Below, one piece after another: positions 27,277-36,563 of a stretch of DNA of 64,000 nt (position 1 is the stretch's first letter; the number at the start of each line of letters is the position of its first letter). The notes under the pieces were generated by a model, which was not told the DNA's origin, did not search any database, and worked only from the letters and a program-made list of their open reading frames with translations. The DNA is from Acidobacteriota bacterium. GTDB taxonomy: Bacteria; Acidobacteriota; Blastocatellia; UBA7656. The DNA is taken from contig JACQDB010000161.1 of assembly GCA_016201275.1 (NCBI GenBank), positions 16,058 to 80,057 on the forward strand, given 5' to 3'. Both the position numbers and the translations under genes were made by a program.

Positions 27277-28254
27277 ATGAGAAAGCTTTTGCTCTTCCTA
27301 TTGCTCTTTGGGTCTTTTTCTCTGGCCATAATGATCGGCGTACATTCGCAAGAGCGTAGCAAATCTAAGGTACCTAGACTAACAACGGACGATGTGAGTG
27401 GGACGACGCACAACCCGACAGGGAATAACGAGAATGATACAAAAGCAGTGCAACCGTCTGGCAAAGACGGCATCACCTCAATCGCGTTTAAAGAACTTTT
27501 TAAGGCAGGCGAGACCAAAGTAACTCGCATCAATCCGGGCTCGGTGACAGACCTCCCGACAGGCTGCACGGTTTACAACAACCTAGCTTTTGATGTGACA
27601 ACCGAAGCAATCGCATCGGGGCCGCACACTATCGTTTTCAGTGTCGCTTCCGTGCAGGACCCAAATGTATTTGCTCACTTGAGGGTACTCAGTCGGGAAA
27701 GAAATATTCTTGACCCTGCCACAACGACCTGGATTGATCGTACTGTCGCTCCGCCTAGTAAGTCCGCGCCAGATTTTGCCAACAAGACGATTACGGGCAA
27801 GCCTGATGAACTCGGGCAGATCGTCGTCGTGATCTTTGACCCACAACAGATGGATAAACTGCCAATGGCGGATTTATCCGTGCAAATCACTGGCTCCCCC
27901 GACCCAGTGGTGCAAGGTGAAAACACTACCTACACATTCACCGTCAGGAATAGTGGCCCACAGGAGGCACCCGATGTCGTTTTTAATGGGGTGGTGGATA
28001 CTGATATGCAAGTGGTTTCTATGGCATCCAGTCAGGGGGACTGCCGACAGTCCGAGCAGTCAGATAGCACTGTCATTTGCCACATCGGCACACTCTCAAC
28101 AGATAGGATGGTAACGGTTACAGTCGTCACCAAGCCCAGACCGAATTTAGCGTATTCCAAAGGTAAGCAAAAGTATTCTGCTATGAGCATCGTAATATCT
28201 AAAGCGCGTGAATCGAACTATACGAATAACCAAGCCCGAATTATTTCAAAGTAG
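27277..28254 (+). CDS. Secreted DUF11-domain protein
   Basis: 325 residues from ATG 27277 (GAGGATGAC upstream), followed by a signal peptide (MRKLLLFLLLFGSFSLAIMIGVHS). A low-complexity stretch with several Asn/Thr residues follows, then a predicted beta domain (about 90-205), and a DUF11 Ig-like module at about 215-310 (ADLSVQITGSPDPVVQGEN, YTFTVRNSGP, VFNGVVD, TVICHIGTL). DUF11 domains occur in surface and cell-wall-associated proteins. GC is somewhat lower than in the neighbours and synonymous usage looks looser, hinting at recent acquisition or weak expression. Role unknown. Confidence 0.75.
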   Translation: MRKLLLFLLLFGSFSLAIMIGVHSQERSKSKVPRLTTDDVSGTTHNPTGNNENDTKAVQPSGKDGITSIAFKELFKAGETKVTRINPGSVTDLPTGCTVYNNLAFDVTTEAIASGPHTIVFSVASVQDPNVFAHLRVLSRERNILDPATTTWIDRTVAPPSKSAPDFANKTITGKPDELGQIVVVIFDPQQMDKLPMADLSVQITGSPDPVVQGENTTYTFTVRNSGPQEAPDVVFNGVVDTDMQVVSMASSQGDCRQSEQSDSTVICHIGTLSTDRMVTVTVVTKPRPNLAYSKGKQKYSAMSIVISKARESNYTNNQARIISK

Positions 28255-28359
28255 GTAAACGTGGGGTCTATAATGTGACGCCGCCTCACTTGATGTGAAT
28301 AGCTGCTGATGTCGAACTCCGGCTAGATACAACTGCCTTGCCAAGCAAAGGAGTATCGC

Positions 28360-28435
28360 ACCGTTGAGCCGTGGTCTTTGACCACGCCATCCGTCGGCCT
28401 CTGACCGAATTTCAACGGGTTCAGGATATTTGGGC
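28360..28435. repeat. Degenerate family-B repeat
   Basis: Contains CGTTGAGCCGTGGTC, CGTCGGCCTCTGACCG and TTTCAACGGGTTCAGGATAT in the same order as the core of the 129-bp family B, but without intact ends. Confidence 0.45.
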
Positions 28436-28440
28436 ATTTG

Positions 28441-28941
28441 CTACTTCAAACGCTTTTCCATAGCCAGCAGTGCAGGGCTGTTTCTGTAGAGAGGAATTTC
28501 GTAAAAGCCCAAGGCTTGGTAAAACGCGATGGCGCGCTCTTGCCTAGGCGGTTCGTAAACTTCTAGGCGCACTTTTTGGTAGCCGCAATGTTGGGCGAAT
28601 TGCAAAAGCTCGTGGGCAATTTTTACGCCCCAGCCGTGCGCTCGATAGTCGCGCAAAATCCACATCCGTTTCAATTCGCACACCGCTTCGTCCAAGCGCT
28701 TGATGCCGCCGGTTCCGACAATTTTTTCGTCATCGGCAAGCACCAGAAAAATCCCGCCATTATCGAAATAAGCCGCTTGCACATTGTCCAAATCGGCAAA
28801 CTCGCCCACCTCGTTGAACGCCTGTACCAATTCTTCGACCGTCGGTTTGAGTTTCCAGATTTCATTGCAGACTTCCGCCATCACTCGCTTGGCGGCGTTG
28901 ATGTGTTGCGGTTGTAGCAGTTTGATTTCAATCACGCGCAA
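28441..28941 (-). CDS. GNAT-family N-acetyltransferase
   Basis: About 164-166 residues. The Gcn5-type fold shows GGIFLVLADDEKIVGTGGI (beta 4), CELKRMWILRDYRAHGWGVKIAHELL (motif A with the acetyl-CoA pyrophosphate loop R-x-x-G-x-G/A), and VRLEVYEPPRQERAIAFYQALGFYE (motif B). Transfers acetyl from acetyl-CoA to an amine; substrate unknown. No ATG: TTG 28941 or GTG 28935 could start it. Stands alone. Confidence 0.88.
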   Translation of the reverse strand: MRVIEIKLLQPQHINAAKRVMAEVCNEIWKLKPTVEELVQAFNEVGEFADLDNVQAAYFDNGGIFLVLADDEKIVGTGGIKRLDEAVCELKRMWILRDYRAHGWGVKIAHELLQFAQHCGYQKVRLEVYEPPRQERAIAFYQALGFYEIPLYRNSPALLAMEKRLK

Positions 28942-29015
28942 ATTTCTCTACGCAGAAAAGCAATGCCAGATATAGTTTTTCTGACATCGCTTCAGCTTCA
29001 CGAGTGAGCCATGCG

Positions 29016-30344
29016 TTACGCTTTCGGCGGGTTCTTGACGACTTTCTGTTTCGCTTCGTCAAAGTACAACACGCGCCCCTGACGATACGATTCAACGCTC
29101 ATGGCGATGGCCACCATGGTCTTGTAAGCGGTCAAGGAATCAAGTCTGGGCAACTCGCGGGTCTTCACGCAGCGCAAGAAATTTGCCATGTGCGATTCCG
29201 TTGGTTCGCTCTTCCAAATCAATTCACTGGCTCCATGTTTTTCTTCAAATTGTTTCTTAAAAACTTTTTGCGGCGTGATGGTAATCTGCTCAACCCGCGC
29301 TTCAAATTGGCCGCTTGGATTGATGAAAATGGTGCCTTCGTGACCGCGTATGAGCGCCGGTGTGTGGGTATCGTTGGCCATCGAAGAACTGATTATCACC
29401 GAATGACCTTTGCCATAATCGGCGGTCATGGTGAAGGTGTCCGGCACTTCGCGTTCATCTTTGAAAACGTAGATGCCGCCGGTTCCGGTGACGCGATAAG
29501 GGAACTGCGCTTCGCCCCAACATATCTGCATGGGAGCCATGACGTGATAGAACAAATCGGTAGCGATGCCGCCCGAATAATCCCAATACTTGCGGAAACG
29601 GAAGAAGCGGTCGGCATCAAAAGGACGACCAGGCGCGTTGCCCAGCCACATTTTCCAATCAATATAATCGTCGCCCGATTTATCCGGCCCCGCAGCTTTA
29701 TCAATCGGCCAATTCCATTCGCCGGTGGTCGAGTTGCGATGGAAAGAACCTTGACTCATGATGAGTTTGCCAATCAAGCCGTCCTGCACGGCTTTGCGAA
29801 CTTTCCACCATTGATCGGAACTGGTGGTCTGTGAACCGACCTGCAAAACGCGCTTGGTCTCCTGCACTTTTTCGTGAATCTTTTTGGCCTCTTCGACGGT
29901 CTTGGTCATGGGCTTTTCCAGATAGACATCTTTGCCTTTGTCGAGCGCCGCCAGCGCTATTGGCGCGTGCCAGTGATCGGGCGTGGCGATCAACACGGCG
30001 TCCAGGTCTTTGCGCTCCAGCAATTCTCGATAATCCATGTAGCCGTCGCATTTGCTGCCCTCGCCGTATTCTTTCATCACCGCTTCTTTGGCCAGCCGTG
30101 TGCGCTTGGCATAAACATCGCAAACGGCGAGCGCCTGGGCTGGCGTCTTGTCCTCTTTGCCGGTGTCTATTGCCCATTTCAAGATGTCGCGTCCGCGTCC
30201 ACCTGCGCCAATCAAGCCATATTGAATTTTGCCATTGGCCGGTGTGCCATAAACGGAAGCGGAATTTTTCAGGATGGTGAGAGCCGCGCCTGCGCTCGCG
30301 GCAGTCTTCACAAAATCTCTGCGGTTTACTTTCGATTCAGCCAT
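29016..30344 (-). CDS. Tat-exported Gfo/Idh/MocA-family oxidoreductase
   Basis: 442 residues. N-terminal twin-arginine signal [19 protein letters not shown], then a Rossmann domain (about 36-160: [30 protein letters not shown], and the EKP motif in [11 protein letters not shown] carrying the catalytic-type Lys) and a C-terminal alpha/beta GFO_IDH_MocA_C domain. Family members oxidise or reduce sugars and polyols with NAD(P) bound tightly; exported versions are frequent in Planctomycetes, Bacteroidetes and Acidobacteria and may act on glycans. GGGAGAAAG precedes the ATG. No partner gene adjacent. Confidence 0.9.
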   Translation of the reverse strand: MAESKVNRRDFVKTAASAGAALTILKNSASVYGTPANGKIQYGLIGAGGRGRDILKWAIDTGKEDKTPAQALAVCDVYAKRTRLAKEAVMKEYGEGSKCDGYMDYRELLERKDLDAVLIATPDHWHAPIALAALDKGKDVYLEKPMTKTVEEAKKIHEKVQETKRVLQVGSQTTSSDQWWKVRKAVQDGLIGKLIMSQGSFHRNSTTGEWNWPIDKAAGPDKSGDDYIDWKMWLGNAPGRPFDADRFFRFRKYWDYSGGIATDLFYHVMAPMQICWGEAQFPYRVTGTGGIYVFKDEREVPDTFTMTADYGKGHSVIISSSMANDTHTPALIRGHEGTIFINPSGQFEARVEQITITPQKVFKKQFEEKHGASELIWKSEPTESHMANFLRCVKTRELPRLDSLTAYKTMVAIAMSVESYRQGRVLYFDEAKQKVVKNPPKA

Positions 30345-30500
30345 AAACTTTCTCCCGTGTTAAAAATTTCGTAGAGCGAATTTGCGGGGTGAAATCCGTT
30401 GCGAATATATGTCACACCGGGGCGCAACTTCAAGGCGGAAAGAGCGAGAGGAAAGCTTGTGCAGATAAGAAGTACGCTTGTCATGCACGGGAACAACTAA

Positions 30501-30599
30501 TTCTTTGCCTTACTTGGCGGCTTGGCGCGTGGGGAAGGCTTGCTCAACCACCATCAAGGGTTCGCGCCAAGTCGCCAAGCCGCCAAGTAAGGCAAAGAA
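30501..30599. repeat. Long foldback repeat
   Basis: Arms beginning TTCTTTGCCTTACTTGGCGG and ending with its complement, about 28-31 bp per arm (with one interruption), around a spacer of about 36 bases. The rest of 30345-30661 carries no gene. It may terminate the cfa transcript (minus strand) as well as being a mobile-type repeat. Confidence 0.65.
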
Positions 30600-30661
30600 A
30601 AATTTCTCTCCATCAAAATGTCTCTCCATCAACATGACAAGCGTAAGGCTGCGTGACGCCT

Positions 30662-31954
30662 TCAATCGAAACAGACTGCCAGTTCGCGGCGCGGTCGTTG
30701 ATAATCGTCCAACGCTTCCCAAGGTTCTTCAAACAAATTTTGCTGGGTGAAATTTTTGCTCAACAGCAAATGGCAATCGCTGATTTGGCGTTCTAAAAAG
30801 GCCGCTTCGCAACTCGCCAGATAATAATCCCACATCCGTATGAAGCGTTCGTCGAAGCCCAAAGCGCGCACCGCCTCCAAGGTTTTATGAAAGCGTTCGC
30901 GCCACACATTCAAGGTGCGCGCATAATGCGTGCCGATGTCCTGCATATGAAAGAGCGTCAAGTGCGTGACGCGCTTCAACGATGCCAGTATGCCGCCAAG
31001 CGTAGCCAGTTCGCTGCCCGGAAAAATATATTTCTGAATCCAGTCGGCGCGTTGGCGATAGGCCGTGAATTTCTGATCGGGAATCGTGATGGTCTGCAAC
31101 AACATCGCGCCATCGTCTTTCAACAAACGATTGCACGCGCCAAAATACTCGTCATAAAACTTGTAGCCGACGGCCTCGAACATCTCTATGCTGACGATTT
31201 TATCGAAGCGACCTTGCAGGTGGCGATAGTCTTCATAAAGCAGATGGATTTGCGCTTCGCCGAAGCCATTGCGCGCAAAGCGGTCAGCGGAAAATTCGTA
31301 CTGCTCGCGGCTGATGGTCGTCGTCGTCACTTTGCAACCATACTGTCCGGCGGCGTACAAGGCGAAGCCGCCCCAGCCGGTGCCGATTTCCAGCACCTGA
31401 TCTTGCGGCGTCAATTTCAACTTGCGACAAATCAAATCGAATTTATTAATCTGCGACGCCTGCAAAGAATCGTTGAGGTTTTCATAGACGCCGCACGAAT
31501 ACGCCATCGTCGGATCGAGAAAGAGCCGATAAAAATCGTTGCCCAGATCATAATGATGCTCGATGTTTTTGCGACTGCCGGTCAAGGTGTTGGCGCGCAG
31601 TTTGTGCGCCAGAAAATCGAAAGCCTCTTTAAGCATAGACATCAGGCGATGACTGCTTTCGACGGTGGTGATATTGCGAAACATCAGGCGCAGCGCGTCA
31701 ACAATATTCGGCGAAGACCAATCGCCATCCATATACGCTTCGCCAAAGCCTACATCATTGCCCGCCAGCACGCGCTTGAAGACGCGCTCGTTGTGAACCT
31801 GAATGGTAGCGCGCAACTCGGCGTCCGTCTGGCCAAAGCTGTAGGTGCGTTCGGGGCAGACGATGTCCAGATGTCCGCCGTCAAATTTTTCCAGCATCTT
31901 TAACATCAGTTGTCTGGCGAGGTGTGTACTCCAGCCGTTGCCTGTTTGTACCAT
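30662..31954 (-). CDS. cfa: Cyclopropane-fatty-acyl-phospholipid synthase
   Basis: 430 residues. SAM-dependent methylene transfer to unsaturated acyl chains of membrane phospholipids. An N-terminal lipid-binding domain (about 1-120) with ATIQVHNERVFKRVLAGND and GFGEAYMDGDW precedes the methyltransferase with HHYDLGNDFYRLFLD, YSCGVY, VLEIGTGWGGFALYAA, IVSIEMFEAVG and QTITIPD. It is last in a same-strand cluster after a FAD oxidoreductase and DUF1365. In Rhodobacter and other proteobacteria, such clusters make modified (cyclopropane or furan-type) fatty acids, so the product may not be the plain cyclopropane. GGAGAATCATC precedes the ATG. Confidence 0.93.
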   Translation of the reverse strand: MVQTGNGWSTHLARQLMLKMLEKFDGGHLDIVCPERTYSFGQTDAELRATIQVHNERVFKRVLAGNDVGFGEAYMDGDWSSPNIVDALRLMFRNITTVESSHRLMSMLKEAFDFLAHKLRANTLTGSRKNIEHHYDLGNDFYRLFLDPTMAYSCGVYENLNDSLQASQINKFDLICRKLKLTPQDQVLEIGTGWGGFALYAAGQYGCKVTTTTISREQYEFSADRFARNGFGEAQIHLLYEDYRHLQGRFDKIVSIEMFEAVGYKFYDEYFGACNRLLKDDGAMLLQTITIPDQKFTAYRQRADWIQKYIFPGSELATLGGILASLKRVTHLTLFHMQDIGTHYARTLNVWRERFHKTLEAVRALGFDERFIRMWDYYLASCEAAFLERQISDCHLLLSKNFTQQNLFEEPWEALDDYQRPRRELAVCFD

Positions 31955-32004
31955 GATGATTCTCCGTTTCGGTCGCTATTTTTTCTCTTCCCACTTTTGC
32001 CTTT

Positions 32005-32799
32005 TTACTTTTTACTTTGGCCTTTTTCTTTTTGCCTTACGCCGGGGTCTGGATAAAACTTCGCGCCTTTCCAATAGAGTTTCAGCGCCTGCCAGTGAAT
32101 TGCCGTGATGACTTTGGCGGTCATCCACGGATGCTTGAGCAAGGCTTGATGCAGCGCTTTACCGGACCAGGCGCGGCGTTCAAGTTGCAAAGTCGCGTCA
32201 AGATTCACCTGCCCGTCTGCGATGGTGTTCATGTGAATCATCAGTTGATTGCTCGCCGTCAACTCATTAAACACGAAGGTATAATCCAGATGCAGACGGT
32301 TGAACGGCGAAACGTGCATACGCTTGGCGTCGCGATAGCGATGCACTTTTTCAGCGCGCCATTCATTGTGCGAGGCGAGCCAGTAATTTTCCGAATCGCC
32401 AAAAGTGTTGTTGACTTCGGCGACGATGGCTTGCAAACTTTCCGCCCGGTCATAGCAGTAAAAAAACGACACCGGATTGAAGACATAACCGCAATAGCGC
32501 AGATGGGTGAGCAGAAAAATGCGCCCGTCGGGTAAGGCCAGACCGTTGGCTTCGGCGTCTTGCGCCAGCCGTTCGCGCAAGCTCAAATGCGGTTCACCGA
32601 AATGGTCGCGCTCATAAAACGCCGCCCAGTTCCAGCGGTTATGACTGATGAAGGGCGACACCTGCACCAGATCGGCAAGGCAATCAATATCCATCAACAC
32701 CATGAAAATTGGATAGGTGAAGTCGTGTTTTACCGGCGTGAATCTTCGGTGCCGTAAATTGCCTGTGCAGATCGCTGATTCCATAAATAGCTCATGCAA
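32005..32799 (-). CDS. DUF1365 family protein
   Basis: 264 residues with the family pattern GNLRHRRFTPVKHDFTYPIFM near the N-terminus, LLTHLRYCGYVFNPVSFFYCYD, EVNNTFG and KRMHVSPFNRLHLDYTF. Function not firmly established; it is found between FAD oxidoreductases and Cfa-like enzymes and is thought to take part in unusual fatty-acid synthesis. Alternative start at 32784. It ends 50 bp before cfa starts; its 5' end is 74 bp from the FAD oxidoreductase stop, with a repeat in between. Confidence 0.9.
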   Translation of the reverse strand: MHELFMESAICTGNLRHRRFTPVKHDFTYPIFMVLMDIDCLADLVQVSPFISHNRWNWAAFYERDHFGEPHLSLRERLAQDAEANGLALPDGRIFLLTHLRYCGYVFNPVSFFYCYDRAESLQAIVAEVNNTFGDSENYWLASHNEWRAEKVHRYRDAKRMHVSPFNRLHLDYTFVFNELTASNQLMIHMNTIADGQVNLDATLQLERRAWSGKALHQALLKHPWMTAKVITAIHWQALKLYWKGAKFYPDPGVRQKEKGQSKK

Positions 32800-32803
32800 A
32801 GAT

Positions 32804-32869
32804 TGGAACCACGAAGCACACGAAGCAGTGAAAAAGTTCTTCGAGGTTTTCGTGGCCTTTGTGGTTCAA
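32804..32869. repeat. Short foldback repeat inside the fatty-acid operon
   Basis: TTGGAACCACGAAGCACACG and CGTGGCCTTTGTGGTTCAA are imperfect inverted arms. I have seen the ACCACGAAG-type repeat in intergenic DNA of several environmental phyla; it lies between the oxidoreductase and DUF1365 genes and could modulate their relative expression. Confidence 0.5.
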
Positions 32870-32873
32870 CCGT

Positions 32874-34121
32874 TCAACAGTCAACCCCCAGCGCACGCGC
32901 CACGCGCAAGGCCGAATTCAAACCGTCTTCGTGAAAGCCATACAACCAGTACGCGCCGCAAAAATGGGTGTGATGTTTACCGCTGATTTCCGCCCAACGC
33001 TGTTGCGCCGCAATCGCTTCGCGGGTGTAGAGCGGGTGATGATAAACCAGATTGCGAATCACTGTGCTTTTATCCACCGCGCCGTTGGTGTTCAACGACA
33101 CGCAGTAGTCTTCGTTCGTGTCGAGTGTTTGCAGCCGATTCATGTGATAAGTCAGCGTCGTGCCGCTGAGGCTTGCGTCATTGACGTGATAATTCCACGA
33201 AGCGCGAGCGTTTGGTCGGCGCGGCAGTAAACGCGAATCGGTGTGCAAAACGGTTTCGTTGCGTGAGGTGTGAAAGTGCTTGAGAATCGCAACCTCAGCT
33301 TCTGTAGGGGTGGCCAGCAAGGGCAAAATTTGATTGCCGTGACAGGCGAAGACCACTTCATCAAACCACAATTCTTTATCCGCAAACCTCAACTTCACAC
33401 CGGCGTCGGCGCGCTCGACCGCCAGCAGGTTTTGCCCGGTAAAGACGCGCTCTTGAAATGGCGCAATCAGCGGCTTGATATAACGCGAACTGCCGCCTTT
33501 GATGACTCGCCATTGCGGATTGGTGTTGACGCCGAGCATTCCATGATTGTCGAAAAAACGTATGAGCGTTGCGGCGGGAAAATCTAAAACTTTGACAAGC
33601 GAAGTTGACCACACCGCCGAAGCCATCGGGTAGAGATACATTTCGCGGAAGCGTTTGCCGAAGCGCTGCGCCTCCATGTATTCGCCGAGCGTGATGCTTT
33701 CGCTTTGCGGCGTGTCCAACAAACGCCGTGATTGACGATTGAAACGCAGAATCTCGGTAAACAAAGCGTAATGTTGGAGGCTGAGAAAATTGCGCCGTTG
33801 AGCGAAAAAACCTTTGCTCCCGCGACTCGAATATTCAAAGCCGGTCGCTTGATGCGATACGGAAAACGACATATCGCTCGGCTGCGTTTCGACGTTGAGT
33901 TCATTAAGCAGGCGAATCAAATTCGGATAGGTGCGCGTGTTATGAACGATGAAGCCGGTGTCAACGGCAAGCTTGCCGCGACTGCTGTCCACCTCTACGG
34001 TGTGGGTGTGGCCGCCGAGCCGCTGGTCTTTTTCAAACAGCGAGACCTCGTAGCGGCGGCTGAGATAATAAGCGGCGGCAAGGCCGGAGATGCCCGCGCC
34101 GATGAGCGCAATTTTCTTCAC
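32874..34121 (-). CDS. FAD-dependent amine-oxidase-type oxidoreductase
   Basis: 415 residues, GTG start at 34121. N-terminal FAD site IALIGAGISGLAAAYYLSRR with E36-type acid in SLFEKDQRLGGHTHTVEV; then VDTGFIVHNTRTYPNLIRLL, DEVVFACHGNQIL, and the C-terminal FAD-contact FCGAYWLYGFHEDGLNSALRV. This is the NAD(P)-binding/FAD family that sits with DUF1365 and Cfa. It probably dehydrogenates or oxidises an acyl chain before or after methylation. First gene of the three-gene operon. Confidence 0.9.
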   Translation of the reverse strand: MKKIALIGAGISGLAAAYYLSRRYEVSLFEKDQRLGGHTHTVEVDSSRGKLAVDTGFIVHNTRTYPNLIRLLNELNVETQPSDMSFSVSHQATGFEYSSRGSKGFFAQRRNFLSLQHYALFTEILRFNRQSRRLLDTPQSESITLGEYMEAQRFGKRFREMYLYPMASAVWSTSLVKVLDFPAATLIRFFDNHGMLGVNTNPQWRVIKGGSSRYIKPLIAPFQERVFTGQNLLAVERADAGVKLRFADKELWFDEVVFACHGNQILPLLATPTEAEVAILKHFHTSRNETVLHTDSRLLPRRPNARASWNYHVNDASLSGTTLTYHMNRLQTLDTNEDYCVSLNTNGAVDKSTVIRNLVYHHPLYTREAIAAQQRWAEISGKHHTHFCGAYWLYGFHEDGLNSALRVARALGVDC

Positions 34122-34830
34122 GATTAAAATTTCTTTCGCCTTGGATTTGACTGCTGCTCTGCACCGGCTGTTCTGTTGCGGCTCGTAGAAAAACCTGGTC
34201 GAGCGATGCTCACCTTATAGTGATTTGAATTATCCTTGTCAATCTTCGTCATTTTTCTGAACCAATTTTCAGGAATCTTTTCTCGTCAAATTTATCACTG
34301 TATATTCGTTGCCAAGCGGCGTTTTGGATTCATTGCGCCAGAGTGAAACGGCGGCTGGGTTAAGCACAGGCCGCGCAATGGCAGCGTTGCGGCATACACG
34401 GTTCGAGGGTTGCAGAAAGGGTTGTTGAGGCGCTGACGAAAGCGCTATTTCAGAGCCGGCGATTACCAAGTCGGCAAACGCCGTTCGCAGGAAAATTAAT
34501 ATGGGCGGCGTGGCGAACACCAACGGCTCGTTGGCCGGATTTGCTTGCGCCGGTGAGTCAAAGCCGCTATGCCCATGACGGGTTGGCGCTATCGTTTTGG
34601 CGCGCTGGCGCGCTGTTCATCCATGACTGATAGCAAACCGGCATTCTCAAATCCGACTTTGCCGTAGCCCTGAACGAGAAGTGAAGATGCAGTACAAAGT
34701 TTATAGCGCTTTGCACCTCAATGTATGGGCGGCACTGCGGTGATCGCCCATACAAACAAGCGCCATCTGATTCAGTAATCTCAAGAAGTCAATCATCATC
34801 CGATCAACCGCGCCTTTTGCCTTTTTTTTA
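34122..34830. other. Gene-free region upstream of the fatty-acid operon
   Basis: No supported gene in about 700 bp. Reverse frame 34269-34523 is Ala/Leu/Pro-rich without ribosome site or homology I recognise. A hairpin TGTATGGGCGGCACTGCGG ... CGCCCATACA at about 34720-34752 looks like a relic of family C. The promoter for the FAD oxidoreductase should lie at 34130-34260, which is AT-richer. Confidence 0.35.
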
Positions 34831-34936
34831 ATTAGAGCGTGTCGCAGAATTCCAGAAATAGCCCATATGTTGTAGGTAGCTAAATCATCACATACAATAT
34901 CTGGGCAGAAATTCTATTTCTGCGACACCTTCTAAT
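34831..34936 (-). repeat. MITE-like element, family D, copy 1
   Basis: 106 bp with ends ATTAGAGCGTGTCGCAGA and TCTGCGACACCTTCTAAT (one or two mismatches). The body is the reverse complement of the copy at 60605-60724 (shared GAATTCCAG, GCCCATATGTTGT, GGGCAGAAAT). Its right end overlaps the last codons of nadA: the TAG stop at 34932-34934 lies within the terminal repeat. Confidence 0.85.
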
Positions 34937-35918
34937 TATCTCTAGGCACCGCCAGCATACGTTCGAGCGCACGGCGTGCGCCTGCCATCACGTCGCCCTC
35001 GACCTCGACCTCGAAGACGCCTTCCAGAAGCGAACGCTTAATATCCCACGGCGTAATCATCTTCATATACGGGCAGTTCAAACGACAGCCTATGCAACCA
35101 TCGGCGACCACGAATTCTTTATCGGGATAACGCTTCTTCATCTGATGAATGATGCCGTTTTCCGTGGCCACGATAAAAGTTTTCACGTCCGGGTATTTCG
35201 CTACGCGCCCGAGCATGGCCGTCGTCGAACAAATTTCGTCGGCGATGGCGAGAATGTCTTCGCGGCATTCGGGATGGGCGATGACGACAGAATCGGGAAA
35301 GGCCGAGCGCGTTTTCTCGACGTTTGCGCCGCGCAAGACATCGTGAATTGGACACGCGCCGTCGTAAACCACGACCTCTTTTTCCGGCACTTGTTTCTTG
35401 ACCCAGTTGCCAAGATTGCGATCCGGCGTGAAGAGAATTTTATCGTTCGGCAAACTGCGAACGATGGAAACCGCATTCGCAGAGGTGCAGCAAATATCGC
35501 TCAAGGCTTTGACCTCGGCTGTCGAATTTACATAAGTGACGACCGCGTGATCGGGGTAGCGGCGTTGCCATTCTTCCAGACTTTCCGGCGTGATCGAATC
35601 GGCCAGCGAACAACCCGCCGAAAGATTGGGCAACAAGACGCGCTTTTCCGGGTTCAAGACTTTGGCCGATTCCGCCATGAAATGCACGCCGCAAAAAATA
35701 ATCGTTTCGGCTGCGGTCTTCTGCGCTTCAAGCGACAGCCCCAGACTGTCCCCGACAAAATCGGCGATGTCTTGAACTTCGGGGATCTGGTAATTGTGCG
35801 CCAGTATGATGGCGTTTTGTTGACGCGCCAAGTCGCGTATCTCTTGCATACGGGCGAGGCGGTCGGCGTCAGTCAGCGGCGCAAAGGCCGCAGCAAAATT
35901 GACAAGTTGTGTACTCAT
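34932..35918 (-). CDS. nadA: Quinolinate synthase A
   Basis: 328 residues. Condenses iminoaspartate with dihydroxyacetone phosphate to quinolinate in de novo NAD synthesis, using a [4Fe-4S] cluster. Visible motifs: AIILAHNYQIPEVQDIADFVGDS, FCGVHFMAES, LLPNLSAGCSLADSI, YVNSTAEVKALSDICCTSAN, HPECREDI, TEKNG-like TENGIIHQM and the cysteine motif DGCIGCRLNCPYMK. Cluster ligands are expected among these Cys residues. Start ATG after GGAGGAAAA overlaps the stop of the upstream regulator (ATGA). The stop lies inside a MITE, so the natural C-terminus may have been replaced. Confidence 0.96.
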   Translation of the reverse strand: MSTQLVNFAAAFAPLTDADRLARMQEIRDLARQQNAIILAHNYQIPEVQDIADFVGDSLGLSLEAQKTAAETIIFCGVHFMAESAKVLNPEKRVLLPNLSAGCSLADSITPESLEEWQRRYPDHAVVTYVNSTAEVKALSDICCTSANAVSIVRSLPNDKILFTPDRNLGNWVKKQVPEKEVVVYDGACPIHDVLRGANVEKTRSAFPDSVVIAHPECREDILAIADEICSTTAMLGRVAKYPDVKTFIVATENGIIHQMKKRYPDKEFVVADGCIGCRLNCPYMKMITPWDIKRSLLEGVFEVEVEGDVMAGARRALERMLAVPRDN

Positions 35919-36109
35919 TTTTCCTCCACTTTCGCGCCACGGTCGGGTTTGATTTTATCGGTTCCGGCAGGAAAAATACGCCAGAACTCTTTGCGAACCA
36001 GACTCGCAAGCGTCGCACTTTTATTCAGACCGTGATAGCGCGCTACGGCTTCCAGCATCGCTACATCCCGATCCGTCGCTGAAAATGTTCTCACCTTTTT
36101 GTTCTGCAT
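35915..36109 (-). CDS. Small ribbon-helix-helix type DNA-binding protein coupled to nadA
   Basis: 64 residues: VRTFSATDRDVAML (beta strand plus helix 1), EAVARYHGLNKSATLASLVRKEFW (turn and helix 2). This is the size and pattern of CopG/Arc-like repressors, with the N-terminal strand expected to enter the major groove. It overlaps nadA by four bases, so both are translated together. Upstream DNA (36115-36165) is very AT-rich with TATATACAAAATTTATATAA and TTTTATACATAAAA, a promoter with possible operator dyads. I infer an autoregulated repressor of nadA; the effector is unknown. Confidence 0.7.
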   Translation of the reverse strand: MQNKKVRTFSATDRDVAMLEAVARYHGLNKSATLASLVRKEFWRIFPAGTDKIKPDRGAKVEEK

Positions 36110-36114
36110 TCAAA

Positions 36115-36165
36115 AAACTCTATATACAAAATTTATATAAATTTTATACATAAAAAGATTTCGCC
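36115..36165 (-). promoter_or_regulatory. AT-rich promoter/operator of the RHH-nadA operon
   Basis: Runs such as TATATACAAAATTTATATAA stand out from the GC-rich neighbourhood and lie directly upstream of the small regulator. Inverted TTTATATAAATTTTATA elements could be its operator. Confidence 0.4.
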
Positions 36166-36399
36166 TGTCAATGGTTTTGTCAGAAAAAAGTTGACTGACG
36201 AGCGACAAGCGAAGGCGAGAAATTTTTGCGGAACAGGAGTAGCGCGGCAGCCCGATTCATCGGGCTTGGCGGTCGGTTCACAGGCCAGCGCTTTGAGCGC
36301 CGGATTGGGCAAGGTGGCGACGATAGGTGAGCGCGCTTGCGCGTGCTTCTCGATGCGGCTTTAGCCTTGCGGGTGGCGCGGCAACGATGTGCGAAAGGT

Positions 36400-36528
36400 A
36401 TAGAGCGGTTTTGGTTTGAGATTACGGAAACCTCAAACCCGTTGAGCGGCGGTCGAAGACCTTCGCACGGTCGAAGACCGCTGCTCAACGATAGGGGGTT
36501 CCGTACACCCATATGAAAACTGCTCTAG
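36400..36528 (+). repeat. MITE-like element, family B, copy 2
   Basis: 129 bp, ends ATAGAGCGGTTTTGG and AAAACTGCTCTAG, core CCGTTGAGCGGCGGTCGAAG ... GACCGCTGCTCAACGATAG. Nearly identical to copy 3 (48759-48887) and the reverse complement of copy 1 (11763-11891). Confidence 0.88.
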
Positions 36529-36563
36529 GGTCATACAGTTCTCGTTAAAGAAGGGAGAACGGG

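Noticed and set aside
34269..34523. 84-codon reverse frame
   Set aside because: No start signal or similarity; region appears to be repeat debris.
36180..36512. Reverse frame across MITE B copy 2
   Set aside because: The same peptide-like string is produced at 48.7-48.9 kb from copy 3; it is repeat sequence, not a gene.
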